DNA of 32,617 bases from Planctomycetaceae bacterium. GTDB taxonomy: Bacteria; Planctomycetota; Planctomycetia; Planctomycetales; Planctomycetaceae. The stretch's first letter is position 1, and the number at the start of each line of letters is the position of its first letter. A model generated the notes under the pieces. The model ran no database searches and had not been told where the DNA came from. It was given only the letters and a program-made list of their open reading frames with translations. Below are positions 17,566 through 25,843 of the stretch, piece after piece. Location of the stretch: assembly GCA_900299185.1 (NCBI GenBank), contig OMIV01000271.1, positions 1 through 32,617 on the forward strand, in the 5' to 3' direction. A program made the translations under genes and the position numbers.

Positions 17566-18579
17566 TCACTCGTACTTCGAGATCTTCGGCTCAGGCACTT
17601 CCTTCACCAACCGCTCGATGATGGAGTCCGATGTATAACCCTCGGCCTGCGCCTGAAAATTCGGCGAAATACGATGCCTCAAGACGGGCACTGCTACGCG
17701 GCGAATGTCGTTCAAAGAAACGCTCGGACGACCGCCCATCGCAGCCATCGCCTTCGCGCCTGCGATCAAGAACTGACCAGCACGAGGACCAGCGCCCCAA
17801 TCAATCAGCTCCTTCACAAACTTCGGAGACTCGCTGTCAGCCGGTCGAGTCGCCCGCACCAACCGCGCGACGTAATTGATCGTCAGCGGGCCAATCTCGA
17901 TCTGACTAATCTGCTTTTGCAAGAAGACGATCGCCTTCGCGCTCAACACTTTGCGGACCTCGGGCTTCTCGCCCGTTGTGGTCGCCAACAGGATCTTCTC
18001 TTCCTCTTGAAGCGTCGGGTAATCGACCTTCACGTTGAACATGAAACGGTCGAGCTGTGCTTCGGGCAGTGGGTATGTGCCTTCTTGCTCAATCGGATTC
18101 TGGGTGGCGATGACAAAGAACGGATCAGGCAGCGGGTAAGTGGTTTGGCCGACCGTGACCTCGTGCTCTTGCATCGACTGCAACAACGCCGCTTGAGTCT
18201 TCGGCGGAGTGCGGTTGATTTCGTCAGCCAGCAAGATGTTGGTGAAGACCGGACCGGGAACGAACCGGAACTCGCGCTTCCCAGCATCGTTTTCATCGAG
18301 CACGTTGGTGCCCGTGATATCCGAAGGCATGAGGTCGGGAGTGAATTGGATGCGCTTGAACTGCACGTCGAGGATCTTGGCGATAGTGCTGACGAGCAAC
18401 GTCTTCGCCAGTCCTGGCACACCCACCAATAGGCAATGCCCGCCGGTAAAGATCGACGCCAAGATCTGATCGATCACGGCATCCTGACCGATAACGACCT
18501 TATGCAACTCCTCGGTCATGAGTTCGTGATGTCGCTTGAGCTTTTCGAGAAACTCGTCGAAGTCGCGTTTGTCTGTCAC
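17566..18579 (-). CDS. MoxR-family AAA+ ATPase
   Basis: A 337-aa AAA+ chaperone-like ATPase. Walker A GVPGLAKT (residues 53-60), Walker B ILLADEINR (~115-123) and sensor-1 ATQNPIEQEGTYPLPEAQLD are typical MoxR sequences. It starts at GTG 18579 with GGAG 7-8 bases upstream. MoxR proteins usually act with VWA-domain and DUF58 proteins to mature or assemble other proteins; none of those partners lies in the window. It sits upstream of mreB on the same strand. Confidence 0.92.
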   Translation of the reverse strand: MTDKRDFDEFLEKLKRHHELMTEELHKVVIGQDAVIDQILASIFTGGHCLLVGVPGLAKTLLVSTIAKILDVQFKRIQFTPDLMPSDITGTNVLDENDAGKREFRFVPGPVFTNILLADEINRTPPKTQAALLQSMQEHEVTVGQTTYPLPDPFFVIATQNPIEQEGTYPLPEAQLDRFMFNVKVDYPTLQEEEKILLATTTGEKPEVRKVLSAKAIVFLQKQISQIEIGPLTINYVARLVRATRPADSESPKFVKELIDWGAGPRAGQFLIAGAKAMAAMGGRPSVSLNDIRRVAVPVLRHRISPNFQAQAEGYTSDSIIERLVKEVPEPKISKYE

Positions 18580-18683
18580 CGAATGCTCCGCCTGAGTCTG
18601 TGCTTGAATGCCAATCTAAAACGGCCCGTTGAAATGCGGGCGGGAGACTAGCCCAGTTCGAAACGCGGTACATCACCGGCAGC

Positions 18684-18785
18684 GGGGTCAGGCACTTCGG
18701 AAATTCGGAATTGAGCGAATGAAAGCCTGACGACAACGGAGAGTCATGCGTCGCTCAATTCCGAATTTCCGAAGTGCCTAACCCC
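18684..18785. repeat. Long inverted repeat with 35-base arms, family J
   Basis: Arms 18684-18718 and 18751-18785 are complementary at 34 of 35 positions (outer part GGGGTCAGGCACTTCGG). The outer GGGTCAGGCAC motif is a common REP-like end. It lies between mazG and moxR (both minus strand). There is no transposase nearby. Confidence 0.85.
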
Positions 18786-18810
18786 TCTTCAAGACAATCT
18801 CATCCTGCGC

Positions 18811-19728
18811 TCAACGCTCGCCAGCTTTCTCGCGACGTTTGCCTTCTTGATAGATGTCTTCCATCTGCTGCAACGTCGCCGAATGAATGTCGCTGCCCTG
18901 CTCTTTGAGTCGCGTTTCGATGTAACGAAAACGACGCTCAAACTTCGAGTTGCTGCGACGCAGAGCTTCCTCGGGATTTACGCCCCAGCGACGCGCGATG
19001 TTGGCAATCACGAACAGCACATCGCCCAATTCACTCTCGATGCGCTGGAACCGAGCGGCATCCTCGACCTCTTCATCGGGCACCGGCTGCATGTCGACCG
19101 ACGCCGGGATCTCTGGAATTGTTCCTCCAGGAAAGAGTTCCTCGCCCAGCTCGGCAATCTCTTCGCGCAACTTGTCAAACAACATGGCTCGATGCGGAAA
19201 GTCGTACCCCACGCGCGCTGCCTTCTTCGCAATCCGAGCCGCTCTCGCCAAGCTCGGCATGTCGACCGGCAAGCCATCCAAGATCGACTCGCGATCCTTC
19301 TTCTCTTCGCGCTTCGCTTTGTCCCAATGCTGCGAAACATCCTCTGCGGTCTTAGCCACAGCGTCACCAAACACATGCGGATGCCGAGCAATCATCTTGT
19401 TGGTGATGCCATGGATGACATCGACCAGATCAAAGCGTCGTTCGTCTTTCGCGATCTGCGCATCGAGCACCACTTGCAGCAGCACATCACCCAGCTCTTC
19501 AGCGATGGCCGCGTTGTCGTCCGAGTCGATGGCTTCCAACAGCTCGTAGGTCTCTTCAAGTGTGTAAGGCTTGATCGACGCCAGCGTTTGCTTGCGATCC
19601 CACGGGCAGCCGTCGGGTGATCGGAGTTTCGCAATGACCTCGCACAATCTCAGGAATGCGGCGCTATTCGCGGCCGCATCGGGCAGTACGCCAAACGAAC
19701 TGGGATCCAGCGGAGCAGACTCGGACAT
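18811..19728 (-). CDS. mazG: Nucleoside triphosphate pyrophosphohydrolase MazG
   Basis: Hydrolyses NTPs to NMP and pyrophosphate. The N-terminal domain has [20 protein letters not shown], then ELLEAI (62-67) and [11 protein letters not shown] (77-87), the Mg-binding helices. A second MazG-like domain ([15 protein letters not shown]) follows, as in E. coli MazG. At 305 aa it is longer than E. coli MazG (263 aa), owing to a linker around [12 protein letters not shown] and to both ends. It starts at ATG 19728 with GGAAAG upstream. Confidence 0.93.
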   Translation of the reverse strand: MSESAPLDPSSFGVLPDAAANSAAFLRLCEVIAKLRSPDGCPWDRKQTLASIKPYTLEETYELLEAIDSDDNAAIAEELGDVLLQVVLDAQIAKDERRFDLVDVIHGITNKMIARHPHVFGDAVAKTAEDVSQHWDKAKREEKKDRESILDGLPVDMPSLARAARIAKKAARVGYDFPHRAMLFDKLREEIAELGEELFPGGTIPEIPASVDMQPVPDEEVEDAARFQRIESELGDVLFVIANIARRWGVNPEEALRRSNSKFERRFRYIETRLKEQGSDIHSATLQQMEDIYQEGKRREKAGER

Positions 19729-20229
19729 GAATGCTTTCCGAACGAACGAGTTGTTGAAGCCTTCGACAAACGAATGGCGATGATCGAACTAAACCGAGTC
19801 GGCGCGAAGACCGACAGGTCGACGTAGAGCGCGATGTGACTTATGCGAGATGAAAGTAACTCGCCCCCGTCTTACTCCCCTCGCCCCCCTGGGGAGAGGG
19901 GTCGGGGGTGAGGGGCAACAAAGACAAAGCTCCGACATCGGAATCTCCGTCTGCTGTGACCAAGTTGCTGAGCAACTCGCCTCTCAAACGCCCGACATCA
20001 AAAGCTCATCTGATTGCTGCCGTCCCTCTCCCCATAGACGCGAGGGACATCAGACATTCATCGCCAGACACAACACAACCAATGCAACGGCCGCGAGCAC
20101 AAGCAAGTCAGCTTCGACGACTCCGCCATCTCTCCAGTTTGTTTTGACCGCGACCGTGCAAGGAGAGCATCGGGGCTTCAACATGCCGCCTCTGTTTTCG
20201 TTTCGGACTTTTCGCGCGAGGACGCTCGC
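19729..20229. other. Intergenic region between divergent mazG and the kinase gene
   Basis: No gene was found in these 501 bases. They hold the C-rich family A repeat at 19875-19915, a half copy at about 20024-20046, and presumably both promoters, which I could not locate. An open frame across the repeat (from 19850) has the repeat-derived peptide PLAPLGRGVGGEG and is not a gene. Confidence 0.5.
19875..19915. repeat. Palindromic repeat, family A
   Basis: CCCCTCGCCCCC (19877-19888) pairs with GGGGGTGAGGGG (19904-19915) with one mismatch. Same C-rich family as 1-78 and 29670-29697. Confidence 0.8.
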
Positions 20230-22053
20230 ATGTCTGCCATCTTCACTGACGACTCTCAACTACCCGACGCCGATTTGGTGACGAGGATCGTTAATTGCTC
20301 GGACCATCCGCTGTTGGGGCGACCGGCAGCGGCCTTGTTCCATCAAGTCTGCTTAGCTTCGCCGGATGGTTTCGCGGATGCTCGGCGTTTCACCCACGCG
20401 CATCCCGAGTTCTCTTTGCGCGATTGCGTCGACGTCTTCTTGGCCGACCAACTCTTGAGATGGAGCCAAGGACAAGGACTCCGCGCCGAACTCTACATCG
20501 ACGTCCTCCGAAGCAGGTTCGATGGTTCTTGCGTTTGCGAATCCTCGGAACTCGTCTGCCATGAGTTCGCCTTAGAGCTGGCCGCCAATCGACCCAACGA
20601 AGCACCGGTGCTCGACGATTACTGCGCTCGCTTTCCCGAGTTGATCGACCCGTTGCGCTTCCGCTTTGGAAAGTCGCACAGCGTTGCTGCATCGCCGGGG
20701 ACCACCAGCGTGTCGTTGCCGGGCAGCGATCGCCCTGACTCTGTGACCATGCTCGATCCCGTCGACAGCGCCGCGTCCACGCGCATCGATCCCGATTCGA
20801 GTTTCGATTGGAGCCAACTCGCCACCAGTTCGCCGGAAGCTTCCGCACCTCCGTCGCGTCTCGCGACCGTCCGTCCGTTTTCGCAACTCCCGAAGAAGGT
20901 GGTGCAGGCCCTCGAACGCCACCTCACCGAGCAGACCTTTGAAGCCGGTCAGCCGTTAATTCGACAAGGCACGCCGGGCGATGGGCTGTTTGTGATCGAA
21001 GCCGGAACCGTCGAGATCTCATTGAAGGTCGCTCAAGGCCAACGGCAATTGCTCGGCACCAGCACCGCTGGCGAGATCATCGGCGAGATGGCCCTGCTAA
21101 CCGACGAGCTACGAACCGCGGATGTCGTCGCCCGAGACTCCGTGCGGACCTTGTTCTTACCAAAGCGAGCATTCGAAAAAGCTGTTGCTCAACATCCCAT
21201 CGTGAGCCGCATGTTGACGTTGCTGCTGGCGGATCGACTGGGCCAACAAGGTCGCGACGCACTGTCAGGAAAAGTGCTGGCCGGGTATCGCATCCTCAAG
21301 CGACTCGGCAAAGGAGGCATGGCGATTGTCTATCAAGCCGAGGACTTAGCGTCGGGGCAATTGGTCGCACTCAAGATGATGAGTCACCGACTCGTGTACG
21401 ACGCGCGAGCGTTGCGTCTCTTCGAGAACGAAGCTCGCGTCATTCGCGCCTTCGATCATCCGTCGATCGTCCGCATGCTGGGTCGCTTCGAAGCCTTTCG
21501 TTCTTACTTCTTAGTCATGGAGTTCTGCGAAGGCGTCAGTTTAGAAGAGATCGTTCGTAGTGTTGGACCTCTGCCCGAGTCCCAGTTTCGTCGCACGCTG
21601 GGGCAAGTCGCCGCTGCGTTGGAGTACGCGCATTCGCGACAGATCGTGCATCCCGACATCAAGCCATCGAACATCATGCAGTCAGCCAGTGGCGTCGTGA
21701 AATTGATGGACTTCGGACTGGCTAATCCTGTCGAAGACTTGGCTCATGAGGACCGCACGATCTCGGGTACTTTGCAATACATGGCTCCCGAACAACTCCG
21801 AGGCGAAGTCGTCGATCAACGAGCGGACTTGTTCGCATTGGGCTGCACCGCGTTTCGATTATTGACCGGCAAGTCGCTGATCGCGGCTCGAACGGTAGCC
21901 GACGTGGGACAAGTTCACGCCGACTGGCAGATCCCCAACCTACTCGATCAACCCCGCGACATCGCCGCCTTCATTCGCCGCTGCCTGCAGCCCGACCCCG
22001 CCGCCAGACTGGTCGACCTGCAAGAAATCGCCCGCTGGGCCGACGCGAGTTAA
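20230..22053 (+). CDS. Serine/threonine kinase with a cyclic-nucleotide-binding domain
   Basis: A 607-aa protein in three parts. Residues 1-150 resemble the N-terminal region of planctomycete kinases (DDYCARFPELIDPLRFRF). Residues ~215-340 form a CAP/cNMP-binding domain, with GTPGDGLFVIEAGTVEI and the phosphate-binding cassette GEMALLTDELRTADV. Residues ~352-605 form a Hanks kinase: GKGGMAIVYQAE loop, VALKMM (Lys ~381), HPDIKPSNIM (catalytic Asp kept, but the HRD Arg is Pro), DFG (~494) and APEQ. No membrane segment was seen, so it is soluble. ATG 20230 has GAGGA upstream. The order of domains mirrors eukaryotic PKG, suggesting kinase control by a cyclic nucleotide; this is inferred. Confidence 0.9.
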   Translation: MSAIFTDDSQLPDADLVTRIVNCSDHPLLGRPAAALFHQVCLASPDGFADARRFTHAHPEFSLRDCVDVFLADQLLRWSQGQGLRAELYIDVLRSRFDGSCVCESSELVCHEFALELAANRPNEAPVLDDYCARFPELIDPLRFRFGKSHSVAASPGTTSVSLPGSDRPDSVTMLDPVDSAASTRIDPDSSFDWSQLATSSPEASAPPSRLATVRPFSQLPKKVVQALERHLTEQTFEAGQPLIRQGTPGDGLFVIEAGTVEISLKVAQGQRQLLGTSTAGEIIGEMALLTDELRTADVVARDSVRTLFLPKRAFEKAVAQHPIVSRMLTLLLADRLGQQGRDALSGKVLAGYRILKRLGKGGMAIVYQAEDLASGQLVALKMMSHRLVYDARALRLFENEARVIRAFDHPSIVRMLGRFEAFRSYFLVMEFCEGVSLEEIVRSVGPLPESQFRRTLGQVAAALEYAHSRQIVHPDIKPSNIMQSASGVVKLMDFGLANPVEDLAHEDRTISGTLQYMAPEQLRGEVVDQRADLFALGCTAFRLLTGKSLIAARTVADVGQVHADWQIPNLLDQPRDIAAFIRRCLQPDPAARLVDLQEIARWADAS

Positions 22054-22664
22054 GTCGCTCCCAGCCCATGCTCCTCGCCCGATCCTTCTGGAGTACTCCG
22101 GCTCGACAGAGCCCTCCCACGCTTGTCACTCCAGCCCCGTAGCGCCTGAGAAGCTCGATCGCAGACACGACTGAACCCGCTCTTTGATCCACTCAAGAAG
22201 CAGACTCTGACGGTCGCATGTCCGGAGTCTTTTCAAGTGACACGTTTAAGAGAGATGAATTCAGCAGCGAGCCGCTGACTCAGAGCGCTCCATCAGCCCC
22301 GCGCACTCCAAGCAAACGCAACACGATCGCTTCAATTGCCGCACACAAAGCTATCGATACACGACGCACTCTCGGCGCAGTCGATTCAACGAGAACCAGT
22401 CTTGGTCGCTTCGGTGTAAGAGTTGTGCCTCCTCAGCACGACCGGCACGTCATGCAACCGTTACGGACCAACTAATCCAATGGCCTCGCGGCATTCCTCC
22501 TGTGGGAGGTATGTGACATCCCTCCCGGTCTTCCTCTGTGGTTTAGGATTGCGAGCCTGATCAATCGAGAAGGTCTAGTTCGTTTGCCTGAACGTTCTCT
22601 TCAGACCAACCCGCGACCCCGGCACTGTTTTGCATTCCTCCGAAAACAGACTGAGGGCCACAGC
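22054..22664. other. Intergenic region upstream of the chemosensory operon
   Basis: These 611 bases contain no gene I can support. An 85-codon frame at 22218-22475 lacks a ribosome binding site and homology. The main structure is the palindrome at 22504-22526, probably near the operon promoter. Confidence 0.5.
22504..22526. promoter_or_regulatory. Interrupted palindrome upstream of the chemosensory operon
   Basis: GGGAGG-T-ATGT-G-ACAT-C-CCTCCC: 10 of 11 arm positions pair around a central G. It lies about 140 bases before the first gene (ATG 22665). Fits a dimeric regulator site. Confidence 0.45.
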
Positions 22665-23453
22665 ATGCAGGTTGCTGATCGCACATCGTTCTTTGAGCAA
22701 GGCATCCGGGCGGCTATCGAGGGCAATCGCCCGCTTGCTCGACTGCATCTGGAATCAGCTTTGCGAGCCGACGCCTTCAACGCGGACACTTGGCTATGGC
22801 TTGGCTGGACTGCGGACTCACCCGGACATGCCGCATCGTGCTTCAAGCAAGTTCGACATCTGCAACCGGACCATCCATTGGCGAGCCTCGGTTGGCAGTG
22901 GTCGCAAGCCATGCTCCAGGCCGCCCAACCGTTCCTTAGCACTTGTGATGAAGCCCCATCGGTTGATGACTTGGCCGACACTCCACATTGCGATCACCAA
23001 ACCACTCGACTCGCTGAAGCCTGCGTCGCTCAGCCGTTATTCGATGTCGAACGATTCACAACCGAAGCCGCGGACTTCAATGCGCACGCTTCCGATTGGA
23101 ACCTGAAATCCTCGGACTGCGACGATCTGAATGACGACGGCACTGATTCCGACTTTTCACTCTCGGCCAATTTCTTCGAGCCAGATACCGAAGATCTCAT
23201 CGCAAACTTGAACCACGAGTTGGAGAGTTTGACGGAGGAACTCGATGCTGCCTCCATCGAAGAAGTCACCGCACTCGACTCCATCGCTGCCGATGACAAT
23301 AACGAAGGTGACACAGTCGACGAGCCTTGTCCGACATCACTCCTGGCTGAGATCGAAGCCGTCGAGACACAAGACTTAATCTGTCTCGACGATGAAACTC
23401 GATCAATCACATTGGTTGATCCAGAGAGCTCCATGACTGTCGCGCTGACTTAG
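22665..23453 (+). CDS. TPR-like N-terminal part of a split receiver protein
   Basis: ATG 22665 follows GAGGG, which favours it over an upstream ATG at 22584. Residues 1-85 form TPR-like helices (IRAAIEGNRPLARLHLESAL, AFNADTWLWLGW, HLQPDHPLASLGWQW). The rest is acidic and low in complexity (ELESLTEELDAASIEEVTAL). The frame stops at TAG 23451-23453. The same frame then continues with more acidic linker and a receiver domain, so this is probably the 5' part of one TPR-linker-REC gene. It opens the chemosensory operon. Confidence 0.7.
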   Translation: MQVADRTSFFEQGIRAAIEGNRPLARLHLESALRADAFNADTWLWLGWTADSPGHAASCFKQVRHLQPDHPLASLGWQWSQAMLQAAQPFLSTCDEAPSVDDLADTPHCDHQTTRLAEACVAQPLFDVERFTTEAADFNAHASDWNLKSSDCDDLNDDGTDSDFSLSANFFEPDTEDLIANLNHELESLTEELDAASIEEVTALDSIAADDNNEGDTVDEPCPTSLLAEIEAVETQDLICLDDETRSITLVDPESSMTVALT

Positions 23454-24275
23454 GCTGACGAAGTCGAAGTCACCCAAGTTCTGTGCGTGTTCGAAGACGA
23501 ACTCTCGGTGACTCCCGAACCTTTGACGCCTCCGCAGTCTGAAACACACTCAACGCTTATGGAGCCTGAGCCATCGGCACCGAATGAGCCCACCGAATTG
23601 CCGACACAAGTCGAAGCGATCGGCCCCTGTGTAAGACCAGACACACCAGCAATCGTCACGTCGCCCCTCTGCTGCGACATACCGGACTCGTTGTTCGAAT
23701 CTCTGTTCGATGCCACTTGCTGCACACCGAGCATTGACGAGCCAGCCGAACTGACTGCCCAATCCACGATCGAACCACGGCCAGAATCACACTCCACCGA
23801 ACTGGAGTCGGCCACTGATCTGCATGAGTCAGTCGAGAATGTTTCAGTCAGTCACGAGCAAGCGGCAGTCGTTGCACCACCCGAGACTCCGACTGCCCCA
23901 ACTGTGCTGGTCGCCGATGACAGCCCGACAGTCCGCAAGCTGATGTCAGCCACTTTGCGAACTCATGGTTTTGATGTCATTGAAGCCATCGACGGCATCG
24001 ATGCCGTTCGAGCACTCAGCGAACGGCAGCCCGATCTGATTCTGCTCGACATCAACATGCCCAAGCTCGACGGCTTTCAGCTCTGTCGACTCGTCAAGAA
24101 ACACGCTGCGACGCGGCACATCCCCGTTCTGATGTTGTCCGGCAAACAAGACGCCACGGACCGCGCTAAAGGTCAGCTCGTCGGCTGCTCGGCTTACTTC
24201 ACGAAGCCGTTTGACCCCGACCAAATCGTCGCCGCCATCACACAGCAGCTCGCCACACGGACGACGGTCTTATGA
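23454..24275 (+). CDS. Receiver-domain C-terminal part of the same protein (PilG/PilH-like)
   Basis: In frame with the upstream fragment, directly after the TAG. The first possible own start is GTG 23487, with no ribosome binding site. A Pro/Glu/Thr-rich acidic linker (~140 residues) leads to a CheY-like receiver: VLVADDSPTVRKLM (acid pair), LILLDINMPKLDGF (phospho-acceptor Asp), VLMLSGKQDA (Ser in the Thr position) and YFTKPFD (Lys). Receivers of this kind take phosphate from the operon's CheA. It ends in TGA 24273-24275. Confidence 0.75.
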   Translation, partial: ADEVEVTQVLCVFEDELSVTPEPLTPPQSETHSTLMEPEPSAPNEPTELPTQVEAIGPCVRPDTPAIVTSPLCCDIPDSLFESLFDATCCTPSIDEPAELTAQSTIEPRPESHSTELESATDLHESVENVSVSHEQAAVVAPPETPTAPTVLVADDSPTVRKLMSATLRTHGFDVIEAIDGIDAVRALSERQPDLILLDINMPKLDGFQLCRLVKKHAATRHIPVLMLSGKQDATDRAKGQLVGCSAYFTKPFDPDQIVAAITQQLATRTTVL

Positions 24276-24344
24276 CGAGCGTTCGTAATGCCCTCGTTCA
24301 CACACCGCGCTTCCAGCAACTCGGCACACAGCAGGAACTGAAGC

Positions 24345-24731
24345 ATGACTCAGACACAACCCATGCAGAAAATTCTGGTCGTCGACGACAGCCCGACGGC
24401 GTTGCGACTCACGCGCGATGCGCTCGCGGAATCGGGCTTTGATGCCGTCACCGCGCGTGATGGCGAAGAGGCTCTGGAAGTCGCGGCTAAAGAACATCCC
24501 AGTCTGGTCGTGCTCGACATCGTCTTGCCCAAGAAGAACGGCTTTCAGGTTTGTCGACAGCTCAAGACCGACCCCGCGACCAGCGACATGAAGGTCATCC
24601 TCTTGAGCAGCAAGAACCAAGAGACCGATCGCTTCTGGGGCATGAAGCAAGGTGCCGATGGCTACATCACAAAGCCGTACGACCTCGACCAATTGGTGAG
24701 CAGCATCAGAGACACATTGGCAACGGTTTAA
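24345..24731 (+). CDS. Single-domain response regulator, PilH/CheY-like
   Basis: A 128-aa stand-alone receiver with no output domain. KILVVDDSPTALRLTRDAL carries the acid pair, LVVLDIVLPKKNGF the phospho-acceptor Asp, VILLSSKNQETD the conserved Ser, and YITKPYD the Lys. In Pil-Chp systems such proteins (PilG, PilH) relay or drain phosphate from the CheA homologue. ATG 24345 has AGGA 8 bases upstream; a second ATG at 24363 is possible. It sits 69 bases after the TPR-REC gene and before cheW. Confidence 0.92.
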   Translation: MTQTQPMQKILVVDDSPTALRLTRDALAESGFDAVTARDGEEALEVAAKEHPSLVVLDIVLPKKNGFQVCRQLKTDPATSDMKVILLSSKNQETDRFWGMKQGADGYITKPYDLDQLVSSIRDTLATV

Positions 24732-24751
24732 CACCGCTTGCCGATCCGAAC

Positions 24752-24876
24752 GATGGGACTAATGGGAAATGAGACGAATGAGACCGAGGGGACGAATGAG
24801 TCTTTAGATCAATGCAACCTCCGAAATCCCATATGTCGCATGCGTCTCATACGTCCCATTTCCCATCCCTCCCATG
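24752..24876. repeat. Palindromic repeat, family D (TGGGAC type)
   Basis: Inverted repeat of GATGGGACTAATGGG-type units (left) and ACGTCCCATTTCCCATCC-type units (right), filling most of the gap between the receiver gene and cheW. Confidence 0.75.
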
Positions 24877-24916
24877 ACCGCAACACACGACTGACCTTTC
24901 ATCACAGGAGCCATCA

Positions 24917-25663
24917 ATGGCCTTCGACTTTGATCCTGAGGAACTCGAACGAGCACTCGCTGCAGAGGCGGCTTCCGGTGACGGCAACGTCGAGGACGCA
25001 GCCCTCAAGGACGCCATTGAAAGCCTCTTCGGCGCAGGAGCCCTTAGCGACCTCAATGCCGATCTCGAATCTATCGAGCGGCAGCTTCATCAAGGTTCGC
25101 TCGAAAACACCATCGCAGCCATCGACGCCGCGTTGCCCGCTTCGAATAGCAAGTCTCTCGTGCCCGGTGCGAGTGTCGGGCTCGGGTCCGCTCGCAAAGT
25201 GTTGATGGGCTCGGAAGCCAAGCATGTCGTCTTTGAACTCGGTGAGAGCCGCTACGCAATCCCGATTGCCAACGTGCTTGAGATTCAACGTCTGCCTTCG
25301 ATCACCGCGCTGCCGAATGTGCCTGACTGGGTGCACGGCGTCAGCAATCTGCGCGGCGAGATCATCTCGATCGTCGACTTGCGAGCGTTCCTCGGAATGG
25401 ACGCGCAGGACTTCGGTTCGACTCGTCGCATCATCGTGACGAAGTCATTGGTGCATGACGTGACGACAGGACTCGTCGTCGATGCCGTCGTCGGGATGAG
25501 AAACTTACCGGCAAGCGGCATCCGCCAACCGACAGCGGCGATCGACGATCCCATCAGCCCGTATCTCAAAGGCGTCAGCGATCTCGAAGAGCAGTTGATC
25601 GCCGTGATTGATCTCGAACGCTTCTTCGCGAGCGACGCGATGCGGCAGTTCGAGGCGGTGTGA
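24917..25663 (+). CDS. CheW-like coupling protein with an N-terminal extension (PilI-like)
   Basis: A 248-aa protein. The CheW domain (residues ~98-245) has HVVFELGESRYAIPIANVLE, LPNVPDWVHGVSNLRGEIIS, IVDLRAFLGM and VSDLEEQLIAVIDLERFF. It couples the MCP to CheA. The first ~95 residues are an acidic helical extension not found in a minimal CheW (~165 aa). ATG 24917 has AGGAG upstream. Its gene lies between two family D palindromes. Confidence 0.9.
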   Translation: MAFDFDPEELERALAAEAASGDGNVEDAALKDAIESLFGAGALSDLNADLESIERQLHQGSLENTIAAIDAALPASNSKSLVPGASVGLGSARKVLMGSEAKHVVFELGESRYAIPIANVLEIQRLPSITALPNVPDWVHGVSNLRGEIISIVDLRAFLGMDAQDFGSTRRIIVTKSLVHDVTTGLVVDAVVGMRNLPASGIRQPTAAIDDPISPYLKGVSDLEEQLIAVIDLERFFASDAMRQFEAV

Positions 25664-25669
25664 AATGCA

Positions 25670-25745
25670 ATGGGACGATTGGGACAGATGGGACGCATGT
25701 GTTTTGCATTACTCCCCTGCGTCCCACTTGTCCCAACTGTCCCAT
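25670..25745. repeat. Palindromic repeat, family D (TGGGAC type)
   Basis: 28-base arms at 25670-25697 and 25718-25745, complementary except at four positions (unit ATGGGACGATTGGGACAG). It lies between cheW and the MCP gene. Confidence 0.85.
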
Positions 25746-25843
25746 GACCGCGATCTGAAATCACGAATTTCAAATTGCAGATTTTAAATCCTTCTGTCTG
25801 TCGCCGCGCGCGACGTTCCGTTTTTAACGAGGAGTAACTCAGT

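Noticed and set aside
19850-20281. Open frame with PLAPLGRGVGGEG
   Set aside because: The peptide comes from the C-rich repeat, and the frame runs into the kinase start in another frame.
22218-22475. An 85-codon open frame upstream of the chemosensory operon
   Set aside because: No ribosome binding site, no recognised family and no codon-usage support.
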